Below are positions 17,445 to 26,481 of a DNA stretch of 64,000 nt, one piece after another. The DNA is from Geobacter sp. UBA6151 (GTDB taxonomy: Bacteria > Desulfobacterota > Desulfuromonadia > Geobacterales > Pseudopelobacteraceae): positions 82,683 through 146,682 of the forward strand of contig DIUT01000046.1 in the NCBI GenBank assembly GCA_002423105.1. The letters run 5' to 3'. The notes under the pieces are model-generated. The model saw nothing but the letters and a program-made list of their open reading frames with translations, did not search any database and was not told the DNA's origin. The translations under genes were made by a program, and so were the position numbers. Position 1 is the first letter of the stretch; each line of letters opens with the position of its first letter.

Positions 17445-18653
17445 ATGACAAACGAAAACTTACAACAACTGAAGATTGATAAAAGCATACCGGCCCCGTC
17501 TTATAGTGGAAGACGGGGCCGGATCGTTTGGATAGCCGGGGTGCTGCTGGTCCTGCTGTTCCTTGCACTCTGGATCTGGAGCCGTCAGGGGGTTGAGGTG
17601 GAACTGGCCACGGTGGCGCATGTCTATCCAACCCAGACCTTTACGCTGCTGAACGCCAGCGGTTATGTGGTGGCCGGCCGCAAGGCGGCGGTGGCCTCCA
17701 AGATCACCGGCCGTCTGGAATGGCTGGGGGTTGAGGAGGGAAGCCGCGTGAAAGCCGGACAACTGCTGGCCCGTCTGGAAAGTCGTGATCTTGCGTCGCT
17801 GCTTGAACAGTCACGGGCAGCGGCGCAGGTTTCCCGTTCATCCCTTGATCAGGTCCAGGCGGAGTTGGACGATGCTTCACGCAATTATGAACGCCAGAAA
17901 ACGTTGCTGGGGCAGGGCATTACCGCCAGGGCGGAATATGACCAGGCCGAGGCCCGTCACCGCCGGGCCGTGGCTGCGGTTGCCGCTGCGCGCTCCTCCA
18001 TCCGTGTAGCAGAGGCACAGGCGCACGGGGCCGGGATCAACCTTGAATACGCCAATATCCGCGCCCCCTTTGATGGCGTGGTACTGAGCAAGAGCGCTGA
18101 TGTGGGGGATATCATCACGCCGCTGGGAGCTGCCGCCAATGCCAAGGCAGCGGTGGTCAGCATTGCCGATCTTGCCTCCCTGGAGATCGAGGCCGACGTC
18201 TCTGAATCATCCCTGGCGCAGGTGAAAGCCGGACAGCCCTGCGAAGTTACCCTTGATGCCCTGCCCAATGCCCGTTTTCGTGCTCTGGTGCACACCATCG
18301 TGCCCACTGCCGACCGCAGCAAGGCTTCGGTGATGGTCAAAGTTCGATTTGTGGACAAGGACCCGCGCATTCTGCCGGAGATGAGCGCCAAGGTGGCCTT
18401 CTTGTCTCGTGAGGCTACCAAGGCGGATCAGCAACCCCGCATTGCCGTCAATCCGGCTGTGGTTGCCGGTCAGGGTGCAACGGCTCACGTCTACCGTATT
18501 CAGGATGGTAAGGCGCACAAGGTGCCGGTTAGTGTCGGGCAGAAACTGGGTGACCTGCTGGAGGTGGGCGGTCTGCAACCTGGGGACAAACTGGTGCTGA
18601 AGCCGCTGGAGCGGATGCGCGATGGCCTGCGGGTAAAGGTACCGGAAAAATAG
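17445..18653 (+). CDS. MacA/HlyD-like periplasmic adaptor of an ABC exporter
   Basis: The 402-residue protein has one N-terminal membrane anchor (about 27-46), a split biotinyl-lipoyl-like domain (VASKITGRLEWLGVEEGSRVKAGQLLARL and YANIRAPFDGVVLSK), a long helical hairpin between them (about 120-205), and a beta-barrel plus membrane-proximal domain. It is the adaptor that joins an inner-membrane exporter to an outer-membrane channel. The ATPase gene starts 2 nt after its stop, so the pair is coupled. No outer-membrane channel gene is in the window. Confidence 0.87.
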   Translation: MTNENLQQLKIDKSIPAPSYSGRRGRIVWIAGVLLVLLFLALWIWSRQGVEVELATVAHVYPTQTFTLLNASGYVVAGRKAAVASKITGRLEWLGVEEGSRVKAGQLLARLESRDLASLLEQSRAAAQVSRSSLDQVQAELDDASRNYERQKTLLGQGITARAEYDQAEARHRRAVAAVAAARSSIRVAEAQAHGAGINLEYANIRAPFDGVVLSKSADVGDIITPLGAAANAKAAVVSIADLASLEIEADVSESSLAQVKAGQPCEVTLDALPNARFRALVHTIVPTADRSKASVMVKVRFVDKDPRILPEMSAKVAFLSREATKADQQPRIAVNPAVVAGQGATAHVYRIQDGKAHKVPVSVGQKLGDLLEVGGLQPGDKLVLKPLERMRDGLRVKVPEK

Positions 18654-18655
18654 CC

Positions 18656-19336
18656 ATGGAAAACAGGCCGCTGGTTGTGATCAACCGTCTGATCAAGTCT
18701 TACTGGCGCGGGAGTCAGCAGGTTCCCGTGCTGGAGGATATCTCCCTTACCATAGCGGAAGGGGAGTTCCTGGCGTTAATGGGACCATCCGGGTCAGGCA
18801 AGAGTACGTTGTTGAACCTGATTGCCGGAATTGACATGAGTGACAGCGGTTCCGTCACCGTGGCCGGGATTGAAATATCTTCCCTGCCGGAGAGCGCTCT
18901 GGCCTCCTGGCGGGCGGCCCATGTGGGCTTCATCTTCCAGTTCTACAATCTGATCCCGGTGCTGACCGCCTTTGAAAATGTGGAGTTGCCCTTGCTGCTC
19001 ACCGCCATGTCCCGTCGAGAACGCCGCGAACATGTGGAAACAGCCCTGTCGGTGGTGGGGCTTGCGGATCGGATGGAGCACCGTCCCGGCGAACTTTCCG
19101 GTGGTCAACAACAGCGGGTTGCCATTGCCCGGGCCATTGTCACCGACCCCACCATCCTGGTGGCGGACGAGCCCACCGGCGATCTGGACCGCCAATCAGC
19201 CGGTGATATTCTGGACCTGATTGAACAGCTGAACCGGGAGTTTGGCAAGACCATCATCATGGTGACCCACGATCCGCGGGCCGCGGAGCGGGCGCGGCGG
19301 GTGCTGCATCTGGAAAAAGGGGTGCTGGTGCAATGA
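18656..19336 (+). CDS. MacB/LolD-type ABC transporter ATPase
   Basis: The 226-residue ATPase has Walker [10 protein letters not shown] (about residues 42-50), the signature LSGGQQQR, Walker [13 protein letters not shown] and the H-loop histidine in VTHD. The sequence groups with the MacB/LolD/FtsE subfamily, whose members drive mechanotransmission rather than transmembrane import. The following permeases have the matching FtsX/MacB architecture. Its stop codon lies within the left end of a 122-bp imperfect palindrome. Confidence 0.9.
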   Translation: MENRPLVVINRLIKSYWRGSQQVPVLEDISLTIAEGEFLALMGPSGSGKSTLLNLIAGIDMSDSGSVTVAGIEISSLPESALASWRAAHVGFIFQFYNLIPVLTAFENVELPLLLTAMSRRERREHVETALSVVGLADRMEHRPGELSGGQQQRVAIARAIVTDPTILVADEPTGDLDRQSAGDILDLIEQLNREFGKTIIMVTHDPRAAERARRVLHLEKGVLVQ

Positions 19337-19454
19337 AACGCGCTCTTTCCGCAATCTCTGCGTTGCTCTTCGAAATGCCTTGTGCGGCGTATTGCAATAC
19401 GCCTCCGCGCCATTTCTCGAGACACCTTGACCTTGCGAAAATATCGCATTTCAT
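19333..19454. repeat. 122-bp imperfect palindrome between ATPase and permease genes
   Basis: The two arms (19333-19394 and 19395-19454) are imperfect reverse complements. Both outer ends read ATGAAA, the arms share GCG...GCAA, TCTxxxGAAATG and GCG blocks, and they meet in the perfect 18-bp palindrome GGCGTATTG|CAATACGCC (19386-19403). The element fills most of the 159-bp gap between the ATPase stop and the permease start. It looks like a MITE/REP-type dispersed repeat, but only one copy was noticed in this window. Confidence 0.6.
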
Positions 19455-19495
19455 AAGGTGTGCGTGTCTTGATCTCAGAATAAATATTTCCTGTC

Positions 19496-20653
19496 ATGTT
19501 TTTTCTTAAACTCCTCATCCGCAACGCTTTCCGGCACAGATTGCGCACCCTGCTGACCATTGTCGGCATCGCCATCGCCATTCTCTCCTTCGGCATGCTG
19601 CGCACCGTTGTGGCTGCCTGGTATGCCGGGGTGAATGCCTCGTCCGCCAACCGCCTGATCACCCGCAACGCCATCTCCCTGGTCTTTTCCCTGCCCACCG
19701 CCTATCAGGAGCGGATCCGTCAGGTGGAGGGGGTGAAAAGCGTCTCCTACGCCAACTGGTTCGGCGGGGTCTATATCAACGAAAAAAACTTTTTCCCCAA
19801 CTTTGCCATAGAGCCGCTGTCATACCTGTCCATGTACCCGGAGTTTGTCATTTCGGCCAACGAGTTGAACGACTTTGCCCGTGACCGCAAGGCCTGCGTG
19901 GTCGGCAGCAAGCTGGCACAACGTTATAACTGGAAAATCGGCGATACCATTACCCTGAAGGGGACTATTTTTCCCGGCAACTGGGAGTTTGTACTGCGGG
20001 GGATTTATAGGGGACGGGACAAAAGCACCGATGAGGGGCAGTTTTTCTTTCACTGGAACTACCTGAACGAGTCCATGAGAAAGTCCTTCCCGCGCAGGGC
20101 CGATCAAGTGGGGATCTATCTGGTGGAAGTGAAAAACCCGCAGCAGTCTGCTGAAGTCGCCCAGCGGGTTGATGCGCTGTTTAAAAATTCCCTGGCCGAA
20201 ACCCTGACTGAAACGGAAAAAGCCTTCCAGCTCTCCTTTGTTTCCATGACCGAAGCAATTGTGGTGGCAATCCGGATCGTTTCCTACGTGGTGATCCTGA
20301 TCATCATGGCGGTTACCGCCAATACCATGTCCATGACTGCCCGTGAACGGATCGGTGAATACGCCATCTTCAAGGCCATGGGCTTTGGAACCGGTCATAT
20401 CGCCGGAATGATTTTCGGCGAGTCGCTCTGTATCGCAGGCATCGGTTGCGCCATCGGCATGGCGCTTACCTTTCCGGCAGCGCAGTTGTTTGGTGACAGT
20501 TTGAGCCAGTTTTTCCCCGTCTTTCTTGTTGAGCGCACGACGCTGGCGCTGGATGCCGCCATTGCAGTGCTGCTGGGGGTTACTGCCGGACTGTTTCCCG
20601 CGTACCGGGCCGCGACCATCCGCATAGCCGATGGTTTGCGCAGGATCGGTTGA
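19496..20653 (+). CDS. ABC transporter permease (FtsX/MacB type), subunit 1
   Basis: The 385-residue protein has the four-helix FtsX/MacB arrangement: a helix at about 15-40, a large periplasmic domain (about 45-260), then three C-terminal helices (about 265-375). [16 protein letters not shown] is the conserved coupling region between helices. No ribosome site stands out before the ATG. With its neighbour it forms a heteromeric exporter driven by the upstream ATPase and adaptor. Substrate unknown. Confidence 0.85.
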   Translation: MFFLKLLIRNAFRHRLRTLLTIVGIAIAILSFGMLRTVVAAWYAGVNASSANRLITRNAISLVFSLPTAYQERIRQVEGVKSVSYANWFGGVYINEKNFFPNFAIEPLSYLSMYPEFVISANELNDFARDRKACVVGSKLAQRYNWKIGDTITLKGTIFPGNWEFVLRGIYRGRDKSTDEGQFFFHWNYLNESMRKSFPRRADQVGIYLVEVKNPQQSAEVAQRVDALFKNSLAETLTETEKAFQLSFVSMTEAIVVAIRIVSYVVILIIMAVTANTMSMTARERIGEYAIFKAMGFGTGHIAGMIFGESLCIAGIGCAIGMALTFPAAQLFGDSLSQFFPVFLVERTTLALDAAIAVLLGVTAGLFPAYRAATIRIADGLRRIG

Positions 20654-20654
20654 G

Positions 20655-21821
20655 ATGCCGGTTCCTCTCTCCTACAGCTGGCGAAACCTGATGACCCGCC
20701 GCCTGACCACCGGGCTCACCGCAGGCGGCATGGCGCTGGTGGTCTTTGTTTTTGCCGCCATTATGATGCTTTCCGCCGGACTGGAGAAAACCCTGGTGGA
20801 AACCGGCTCCGAGGAGAACGTGATTGTGACCCGCAAGGGGGCCGGGGCCGAGATGCAGAGCGGCATCGAGCGTCCTGCTGCAGCGATTGTAGAGACACTG
20901 CCGGAGATCATGACCGCCACCGATGGCCGTCCGCTGGTTGCCAAGGAGCTGGTGGTGCTGATCGGTCTTGCCAAGCGGGGCAGCGATAAACCTTCCAATG
21001 TAGTGATTCGCGGGGTCAGTGACCGTTCACTGCTGATGCGGCCCCAGGTGCGTCTGCTGGAAGGGCGGATGCCCCGTCCCGGTTCCGTCGAGGTGATGGC
21101 CGGTAACAGTATTGCCCGGCGTTTTAAAGGGGGCGGACTGGGGGAAACCGTTCGTTTCGGCATGCGGGACTGGACGGTGGTGGGGGTTTTTGATGCCGGA
21201 GCCACCGGTTTCAGCTCGGAAATATGGGGGGACGTGGATCAGCTGATGCAGGCTTTCCGGCGTCCTGCCTACTCGTCGCTTACCTTCAGGTTGCTGGACT
21301 CCGCTAGTTTCAGCCAGGTTAAGGAGCGTCTTGAGTCTGACCCGCGGCTTACCCTGGAGGCGCGCCGGGAAACAAAGTACTACCGGGACCAGTCTGAGGC
21401 CATGGCCACCTTCATTCGTATTCTGGGCATAACCCTGACCGTGATCTTTTCGCTGGGGGCGATGATCGGCGCGCTGATCACCATGTATGCCGCAGTGGCC
21501 AATCGGGTGGGAGAGATCGGTACCTTGCGCGCGCTTGGTTTCCAGCGCAGTAGTATTTTGCTGGCCTTTCTGGCCGAGTCACTGTTGCTGGGGCTGACCG
21601 GCGGGGTGGTTGGTCTGCTGGGGGCTTCCTGCATGCAGCTCATCACCATTTCCACCATGAACTGGCAGACCTTTTCCGAACTGGCCTTTTCCTTCTCACT
21701 GACCCCCGGTATTATCGGCTCATCACTACTGTTTTCGCTTCTGATGGGGCTGGTGGGCGGCCTGCTGCCCGCCCTGCGGGCCAGCCGATTGAAGATCGTG
21801 GATTCGTTGCGGGGGGGCTGA
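20655..21821 (+). CDS. ABC transporter permease (FtsX/MacB type), subunit 2
   Basis: The 388-residue permease has the same architecture as the preceding gene: helix 1 at about 18-40, a periplasmic core domain, and three C-terminal helices. The coupling motif is GEIGTLRALGFQRSSI and the tail is LPALRASRLKIVDSLRGG. Having two different half-permeases is the LolCE-like arrangement rather than MacB, where permease and ATPase are fused. I chose ATG 20655, one base after the upstream stop, since no ribosome site supports the in-frame ATG at 20631. Confidence 0.85.
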   Translation: MPVPLSYSWRNLMTRRLTTGLTAGGMALVVFVFAAIMMLSAGLEKTLVETGSEENVIVTRKGAGAEMQSGIERPAAAIVETLPEIMTATDGRPLVAKELVVLIGLAKRGSDKPSNVVIRGVSDRSLLMRPQVRLLEGRMPRPGSVEVMAGNSIARRFKGGGLGETVRFGMRDWTVVGVFDAGATGFSSEIWGDVDQLMQAFRRPAYSSLTFRLLDSASFSQVKERLESDPRLTLEARRETKYYRDQSEAMATFIRILGITLTVIFSLGAMIGALITMYAAVANRVGEIGTLRALGFQRSSILLAFLAESLLLGLTGGVVGLLGASCMQLITISTMNWQTFSELAFSFSLTPGIIGSSLLFSLLMGLVGGLLPALRASRLKIVDSLRGG

Positions 21822-21869
21822 TTCTATGTTACAGTGCCAACCCGCAAATTTATTAGGGAGACCTTGCTT

Positions 21870-22949
21870 ATGATACCAAGCACTTTCAAGCCCACTGCCT
21901 TGCTGGTGACCGGCGGCGCCGGTTTCATCGGCTCCAATTTCATACACCGCTTCCTTCCTGTCAATCCCGGCTGCCGTCTGGTGAACCTGGATTGTCTGAC
22001 CTATGCCGGTAATCTCAAAAACCTGACTGCCGTTGAACAGAGCCCGAATTATCGCTTTGTAAAAGGGGATATCACCGATGCCGCCTGTGTTGCGGCGATT
22101 CTGAAGGAAGAAAAGATTGATGCTGTTGTGCATTTTGCTGCCGAATCCCATGTTGACCGCTCCATAACCGGTCCGGAGATTTTTGTTCGCACCAACGTGC
22201 TGGGCACGCAGGTCTTGCTGGAAGAAAGCCGCAAGCATTGGCAATCCGGCGTTGTGGCTGATTTTCGCTACTATCAGATTTCCACTGACGAGGTGTATGG
22301 CTCCCTGGGGGAGACCGGCTTTTTTACCGAGGAAACGCCGCTTTCCGCCAACTCTCCCTACTCGGCCAGCAAGGCCGGAGCGGACCTGCTGGTGCGAGCT
22401 TATCACGAAACCTTCGGTCTGCCCACGTTAACCACCCGCTGCTCCAATAACTACGGTCCCTATCACTTTCCCGAGAAACTGATTCCGCTTTTGATCGCTA
22501 ACATCATTGCCAAAAAACCGCTGCCGGTCTATGGCGACGGCAGTAACGTCCGTGACTGGCTGCATGTGCAGGACCATGCAGCCGCCATTGAGTGTGTGTT
22601 GAAACATGCCGCTCCCGGATCGGTCTACAATGTCGGCGGCAACAACGAATGGAAGAATATCGATATCGTCAATCTGGTCTGCGATCTGCTGGACGGGCGC
22701 TTGCAGCGAAAGCAGGGTGAAAATCGGCAATTGATCACCTTTGTCAAGGACCGGCCCGGTCATGACCAGCGCTATGCAATTGATGCCTCACGGCTTAAAA
22801 ACGATCTGGGCTGGTCCCCCTCCTACACCTTTGAGCAGGGTATTGCCGAAACCATTGACTGGTATCTGGCCAATCAGGAGTGGGTGACCGAGGTGACCAG
22901 CGGCAGCTACCGCGATTATTACCAGCAGCAGTACGGAGGGGCGGCATGA
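21870..22949 (+). CDS. rmlB: dTDP-glucose 4,6-dehydratase RmlB
   Basis: The 359-residue short-chain dehydrogenase has the Rossmann motif TGGAGFIGSNF, the catalytic region STDEVYGSLG and the Y-x3-K motif YSASKAG. CSNNYGPYHFPEKLIPL is the substrate-binding segment typical of RmlB. It converts dTDP-glucose to dTDP-4-keto-6-deoxyglucose for rhamnose and related sugars. AGGGAG is 9 nt before ATG 21870. It overlaps rmlD by 4 nt. rmlA and rmlC are not in the window. Confidence 0.93.
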   Translation: MIPSTFKPTALLVTGGAGFIGSNFIHRFLPVNPGCRLVNLDCLTYAGNLKNLTAVEQSPNYRFVKGDITDAACVAAILKEEKIDAVVHFAAESHVDRSITGPEIFVRTNVLGTQVLLEESRKHWQSGVVADFRYYQISTDEVYGSLGETGFFTEETPLSANSPYSASKAGADLLVRAYHETFGLPTLTTRCSNNYGPYHFPEKLIPLLIANIIAKKPLPVYGDGSNVRDWLHVQDHAAAIECVLKHAAPGSVYNVGGNNEWKNIDIVNLVCDLLDGRLQRKQGENRQLITFVKDRPGHDQRYAIDASRLKNDLGWSPSYTFEQGIAETIDWYLANQEWVTEVTSGSYRDYYQQQYGGAA

Positions 22950-23782
22950 TTCTGGTTGTTGGAGCAAAGGGTATGTTGGGGCAGGATCTGCTGGCGCTGT
23001 TGGGGGAGCGGGGCAGGGGGATCGATCTCCCTGATATCGACATCACCGATCTGCTGTCGGTGCAGCGGATACTGACTGCCCTGAAACCAAAGGTGGTGGT
23101 GAATTGCTCTGCCTATACCGATGTGGATGGCTGTGAAAGCAACCGTGAAACTGCCATGCAGGTCAATGGTGAGGGGGTGGCTTTTCTGGCGCTGATTACC
23201 CGTGAAATCGGCGCGAAGCTGGTGCAGATCAGCACCGATTACGTCTTTGACGGTGCCAAGGGCACTCCCTATCTGGAGGATGACCTTCCGCGTCCCTTAT
23301 CTGTTTACGGGGAATCAAAGCTGGCCGGTGAACTGAATGTGGATGTCAACCCGGATAATCTGGTGCTGCGCACTCAGTGGCTCTACGGCCTGCACGGCAA
23401 GAATTTTGTGGAAACCATGCTGCGCCTGGGACGGGAAAAGGATGAACTGAGCGTGGTTGACGACCAGATCGGTTCTCCCACCTGGACCGTTGATCTGGCA
23501 CAGGCGATTATCGCCCTGATCGACCGCGACTGCCGGGGGGTGTACCACTGCGCCAATAGCGGTACGACCTCATGGAACGGCTTTGCCCGTGCCATTTTTG
23601 AAGAATCGGGCATGGCAGTGAAGGTTACGGCGATGACCACCGAACAGCTTGGCCGTCCGGCCCGCCGTCCGTTGTATTCCACCCTGGATTGCGGCAAGCT
23701 GGCTGCCGACACCGGTTATGCGCCGCAACCCTGGCGTGAGGCGCTGCGGAAGTATCTGACGTTACGTGATAAGGAGCAGTGA
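22946..23782 (+). CDS. rmlD: dTDP-4-dehydrorhamnose reductase RmlD
   Basis: This 278-residue SDR-type reductase starts MILVVGAKGMLGQDL. It carries NCSAYTDVDGCE, the STDYVFDG motif and the catalytic YGESKLAGE. It reduces the 4-keto group to give dTDP-L-rhamnose. The ATG is within the rmlB stop (ATGA), so the two are translationally coupled. The expected epimerase RmlC is missing here; the cupin gene that follows resembles a mannose-6-phosphate isomerase, not RmlC. Confidence 0.92.
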   Translation: MILVVGAKGMLGQDLLALLGERGRGIDLPDIDITDLLSVQRILTALKPKVVVNCSAYTDVDGCESNRETAMQVNGEGVAFLALITREIGAKLVQISTDYVFDGAKGTPYLEDDLPRPLSVYGESKLAGELNVDVNPDNLVLRTQWLYGLHGKNFVETMLRLGREKDELSVVDDQIGSPTWTVDLAQAIIALIDRDCRGVYHCANSGTTSWNGFARAIFEESGMAVKVTAMTTEQLGRPARRPLYSTLDCGKLAADTGYAPQPWREALRKYLTLRDKEQ

Positions 23783-23784
23783 CA

Positions 23785-24156
23785 ATGGCACTGGAGCATG
23801 GAGAACGTCCCTGGGGCACCTATACGGTGCTTGATGAGAACAGCAGCTACAAGATCAAGCGGATCGAAGTGTTGCCTGGTCAGCGGTTGTCCCTGCAGAA
23901 ACATCACCATCGCAGCGAGCACTGGATCGTGGTTTCCGGCACGGCGCTGGTTACCTGCGGTGAGGAGCAGTCGATTGTCAACGTCAATGAATCCACCTTT
24001 ATCCCGATCGGGCAACTGCATCGTCTGGAAAACCCCGGCAAGATTCCGCTGGTTATCATAGAAGTGCAGAGCGGCGAGTACCTGGGCGAGGACGATATTG
24101 TCCGCTTTCAGGACGATTACCAGCGAGCCGGGGAGGAAGCGCCATGTATGTCGTGA
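23785..24156 (+). CDS. Cupin, mannose-6-phosphate isomerase C-terminal (type II PMI) family
   Basis: The 123-residue single cupin has metal-binding motif 1 in LQKHHHRSEHWIVVSG and motif 2 in IPIGQLHRLENPG, matching the isomerase half of bifunctional ManC/AlgA proteins. It begins RPWGTYTVLDENSSYKIKRI, as those halves do. The next gene encodes the guanylyltransferase half alone, so the usual fusion is split in two here. AAGGAG lies 8 nt before the start. It overlaps manC by 13 nt. Confidence 0.85.
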   Translation: MALEHGERPWGTYTVLDENSSYKIKRIEVLPGQRLSLQKHHHRSEHWIVVSGTALVTCGEEQSIVNVNESTFIPIGQLHRLENPGKIPLVIIEVQSGEYLGEDDIVRFQDDYQRAGEEAPCMS

Positions 24157-25223
24157 TTCTGGCGGGCGGCTCCGGTACCCGTTTCTGGCCCCTTTCCCGT
24201 AAAAGTCGGCCCAAGCAGCTCATCTCCGTGCTGGACGGCCCTACCATGTTGCAACGCACCGTGGAACGGGTGCTGCCGATGCAGCCCAAACGGATACTGG
24301 TGGTGACCAACCGTCTCCAGGCCGAAGAAACGGAACAGCAACTGGCCCGCTACCGTTCCCTGACTCCTATCGATGTGATTGCCGAGCCGCTGGGCCGCAA
24401 TACCGCTCCGGCTGTGGGGCTTGCGGCGGCCATCATTGCTGCCCATGATCCTGAAGGGGTGATGACGGTGTTGCCTGCCGACCACTATATCCGTGATGAT
24501 GATGGTCTGCGCCGCGTGTTGCAGGCTGCAGCCCATACTGCCCGTAACGGCTGGCTGGTGACGCTGGGGATTGTCCCTACTGCCCCCGAGACCGGCTATG
24601 GTTACCTCGAAGCCGATATGTCGCTGCGGGGAGAGGGACCGTTTCCCGTCACCCGTTTTGTGGAAAAGCCGGATCGGGATACAGCGCTGGGCTACCTGGA
24701 ATCCGGCAACTATTTCTGGAACAGCGGCATGTTTGTCTGGCGGGCCGATACGATTCTTTCGGAAATCGCCTGCCTGATGCCGGAACTGTCAACAGCGCTT
24801 GCTACCCTTTCCTTTAACAGTGATGTATGGGAGTTGTCTGACCTAGCTGGGCAGATCGCCCGGATTTACGGGACAATTGGCAGTCAGTCCATTGACTACG
24901 GCGTCATGGAAAAGTCGGACAAGGTGCAGATGCTGCCTGCCGGCATCGGCTGGAGCGATCTGGGAAGCTGGTCGGCCCTGCCGGAGGTTCTGGATACTGA
25001 TGAGCAGGAAAGCGTGGTTGTCAACAGCAGCGCCCATATCGCCATTGACAGCAGACGCTGCATCGTGTCCGGCAATAGCGGGGTGGTGGCCACCATCGGG
25101 GTTGACGATCTGATTGTGGTTTCAACCGGTGATGCGCTGCTGGTCTGTCCCAGGGAGCGGGCGCAGGACCTGCGGCGGGTGGTGGAGGAGCTGGAGAAGA
25201 GAGGGCTGTCGCAGTACCTGTAA
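24144..25223 (+). CDS. manC: Mannose-1-phosphate guanylyltransferase
   Basis: The 359-residue protein carries the nucleotidyltransferase signature ILAGGSGTRFWPLSRKSRPKQL at its start, the RNTAPA motif and the FVEKP sugar-binding motif. It makes GDP-mannose from mannose-1-phosphate and GTP. It is the length of the pyrophosphorylase domain only; the isomerase cupin domain is encoded just upstream. Products would feed lipopolysaccharide or exopolysaccharide synthesis together with dTDP-rhamnose. Confidence 0.9.
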   Translation: MYVVILAGGSGTRFWPLSRKSRPKQLISVLDGPTMLQRTVERVLPMQPKRILVVTNRLQAEETEQQLARYRSLTPIDVIAEPLGRNTAPAVGLAAAIIAAHDPEGVMTVLPADHYIRDDDGLRRVLQAAAHTARNGWLVTLGIVPTAPETGYGYLEADMSLRGEGPFPVTRFVEKPDRDTALGYLESGNYFWNSGMFVWRADTILSEIACLMPELSTALATLSFNSDVWELSDLAGQIARIYGTIGSQSIDYGVMEKSDKVQMLPAGIGWSDLGSWSALPEVLDTDEQESVVVNSSAHIAIDSRRCIVSGNSGVVATIGVDDLIVVSTGDALLVCPRERAQDLRRVVEELEKRGLSQYL

Positions 25224-25258
25224 TAGTCATTGCTGTTGAGAGGACGGGATAACCGATT

Positions 25259-26392
25259 ATGGAGCAGACTACTTACTTTGCGCCTGCGGGCAGGGCTTCC
25301 GGTGAAACACTGGATACTGAACGCCGTGCCGTTGCCCAGGCGGCTTTCATTGATGCATTGATGCAGGCCATGCCGGATTTTGTGATGGTATTGAACGAAC
25401 AGCGCCAGATCGTTGCCATCAACCAGCGGATCATGCAGGCATTTGGCGTAGTGGACCCTGCCGATCTGATTGGCAAGCGTCCTGGCGAGGCTCTGGACTG
25501 CATCCATGCTGCAGAAGGGCCGGATGGCTGTGGTACCGGCAAAAGTTGTGCGGTCTGCGGTGCCGTGCTGGCGATTCTTGAAAGCCAGGAGAGCGGACAG
25601 CAGGCCTGCGGCGAGTGCCGGGTTGTTCTTTGTAAAGACGGGGGAACCGCCCTTGACCTTGAGGCGGTGGCTACGCCGCTGGATGTCGCCGGTCTGCCGA
25701 TGACGGTCTTCGCTCTGCGGGATATCAGTTCCGACAAACGGCGCCAGGTGCTGGAGCGGGTTTTTTTTCACGATGTTATCAACACTGCCGGAGGGATCAG
25801 GGGGGTGGCGTCACTGCTCCATGAAGATCCTCATCTACCTGCAGACAAACAGGAAACCTACAAGGAATGGCTGGTGGACTTGTCGGACAATCTTGTGGAA
25901 GAGATAACCCATCAGCGTCGTCTGCTGGCGGCGGAGCGGGGACAATATCTGGTGCATCGGCAAAAAACCGAACTGCCCGAACTGCTCAAGGATATTTTTC
26001 ATCTGTATGAGCATCATTCCCGCGTGCCGGGAAGGATTTTGAAGCTGGAAGCGGTTCCTGATTTTGCTTTTGAGACGGACCAGCCGATCATGCGCCGGAT
26101 TGTGGGCAATATGGTGCTGAACGCGCTTGAGGCCACGCCAGGCGGCGGCACGGTGCAGATGCGCGCTCTGGTGGAAGATGGCAAGGTGCGGATCGAGGTA
26201 GAGAACAGTGGTGAGATGCCGCAAGAGATACAGCGTTCATTGTTCAAGCGTTCCTTCAGTACCAAGGGGGATAGTGGCCGGGGGCTTGGCACATACAGTA
26301 TGAAACTGTTCGGCGAGCGCTATCTGGGGGGAACCGTCGGCTTTGACAGCCGGGAAGGACGCACCATTTTTTATATTGAACTGCCCCGCTGA
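25259..26392 (+). CDS. PAS-domain sensor histidine kinase
   Basis: The 377-residue cytoplasmic protein has a PAS-like sensor (about 30-160) with a cysteine-rich loop ([13 protein letters not shown]...ACGEC), an atypical phospho-acceptor segment ([14 protein letters not shown], about residue 170) and an HATPase_c domain. The N-box is [10 protein letters not shown], the G1 box VENSGEMP and the G2 box [12 protein letters not shown]. The Cys pairs could bind an Fe-S cluster, haem or zinc, or sense redox state (inference). No response regulator is adjacent. It is followed by a strong terminator. Confidence 0.82.
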   Translation: MEQTTYFAPAGRASGETLDTERRAVAQAAFIDALMQAMPDFVMVLNEQRQIVAINQRIMQAFGVVDPADLIGKRPGEALDCIHAAEGPDGCGTGKSCAVCGAVLAILESQESGQQACGECRVVLCKDGGTALDLEAVATPLDVAGLPMTVFALRDISSDKRRQVLERVFFHDVINTAGGIRGVASLLHEDPHLPADKQETYKEWLVDLSDNLVEEITHQRRLLAAERGQYLVHRQKTELPELLKDIFHLYEHHSRVPGRILKLEAVPDFAFETDQPIMRRIVGNMVLNALEATPGGGTVQMRALVEDGKVRIEVENSGEMPQEIQRSLFKRSFSTKGDSGRGLGTYSMKLFGERYLGGTVGFDSREGRTIFYIELPR

Positions 26393-26396
26393 CCCG

Positions 26397-26430
26397 ATCC
26401 CCTTCCTGTTGTGCGCGTGGAAGGGGATTT
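26397..26430 (+). terminator. Terminator after the PAS histidine kinase
   Basis: ATCCCCTTCC at 26397-26406 pairs perfectly with 26419-26428 across a 12-nt loop, ending in a short TTT run. It separates the kinase from the biotin genes. Confidence 0.7.
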
Positions 26431-26441
26431 TGCGGCAGGTA

Positions 26442-26473
26442 TTGTCAACCTCTTGTGTGCAAGCGGTTGACGG
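26442..26473 (+). promoter_or_regulatory. BirA-type biotin operator
   Basis: TTGTCAACC (26442-26450), a 14-nt spacer, then GGTTGACGG (26465-26473). This matches the general BirA operator form TTGTNAACC-N14/15-GGTTNACAA reported across bacteria, with two mismatches at the right end. It ends 8 nt before the bioF start, so a bound biotin repressor would block transcription of bioF-bioH-bioC. Confidence 0.7.
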
Positions 26474-26481
26474 GAGAAACC

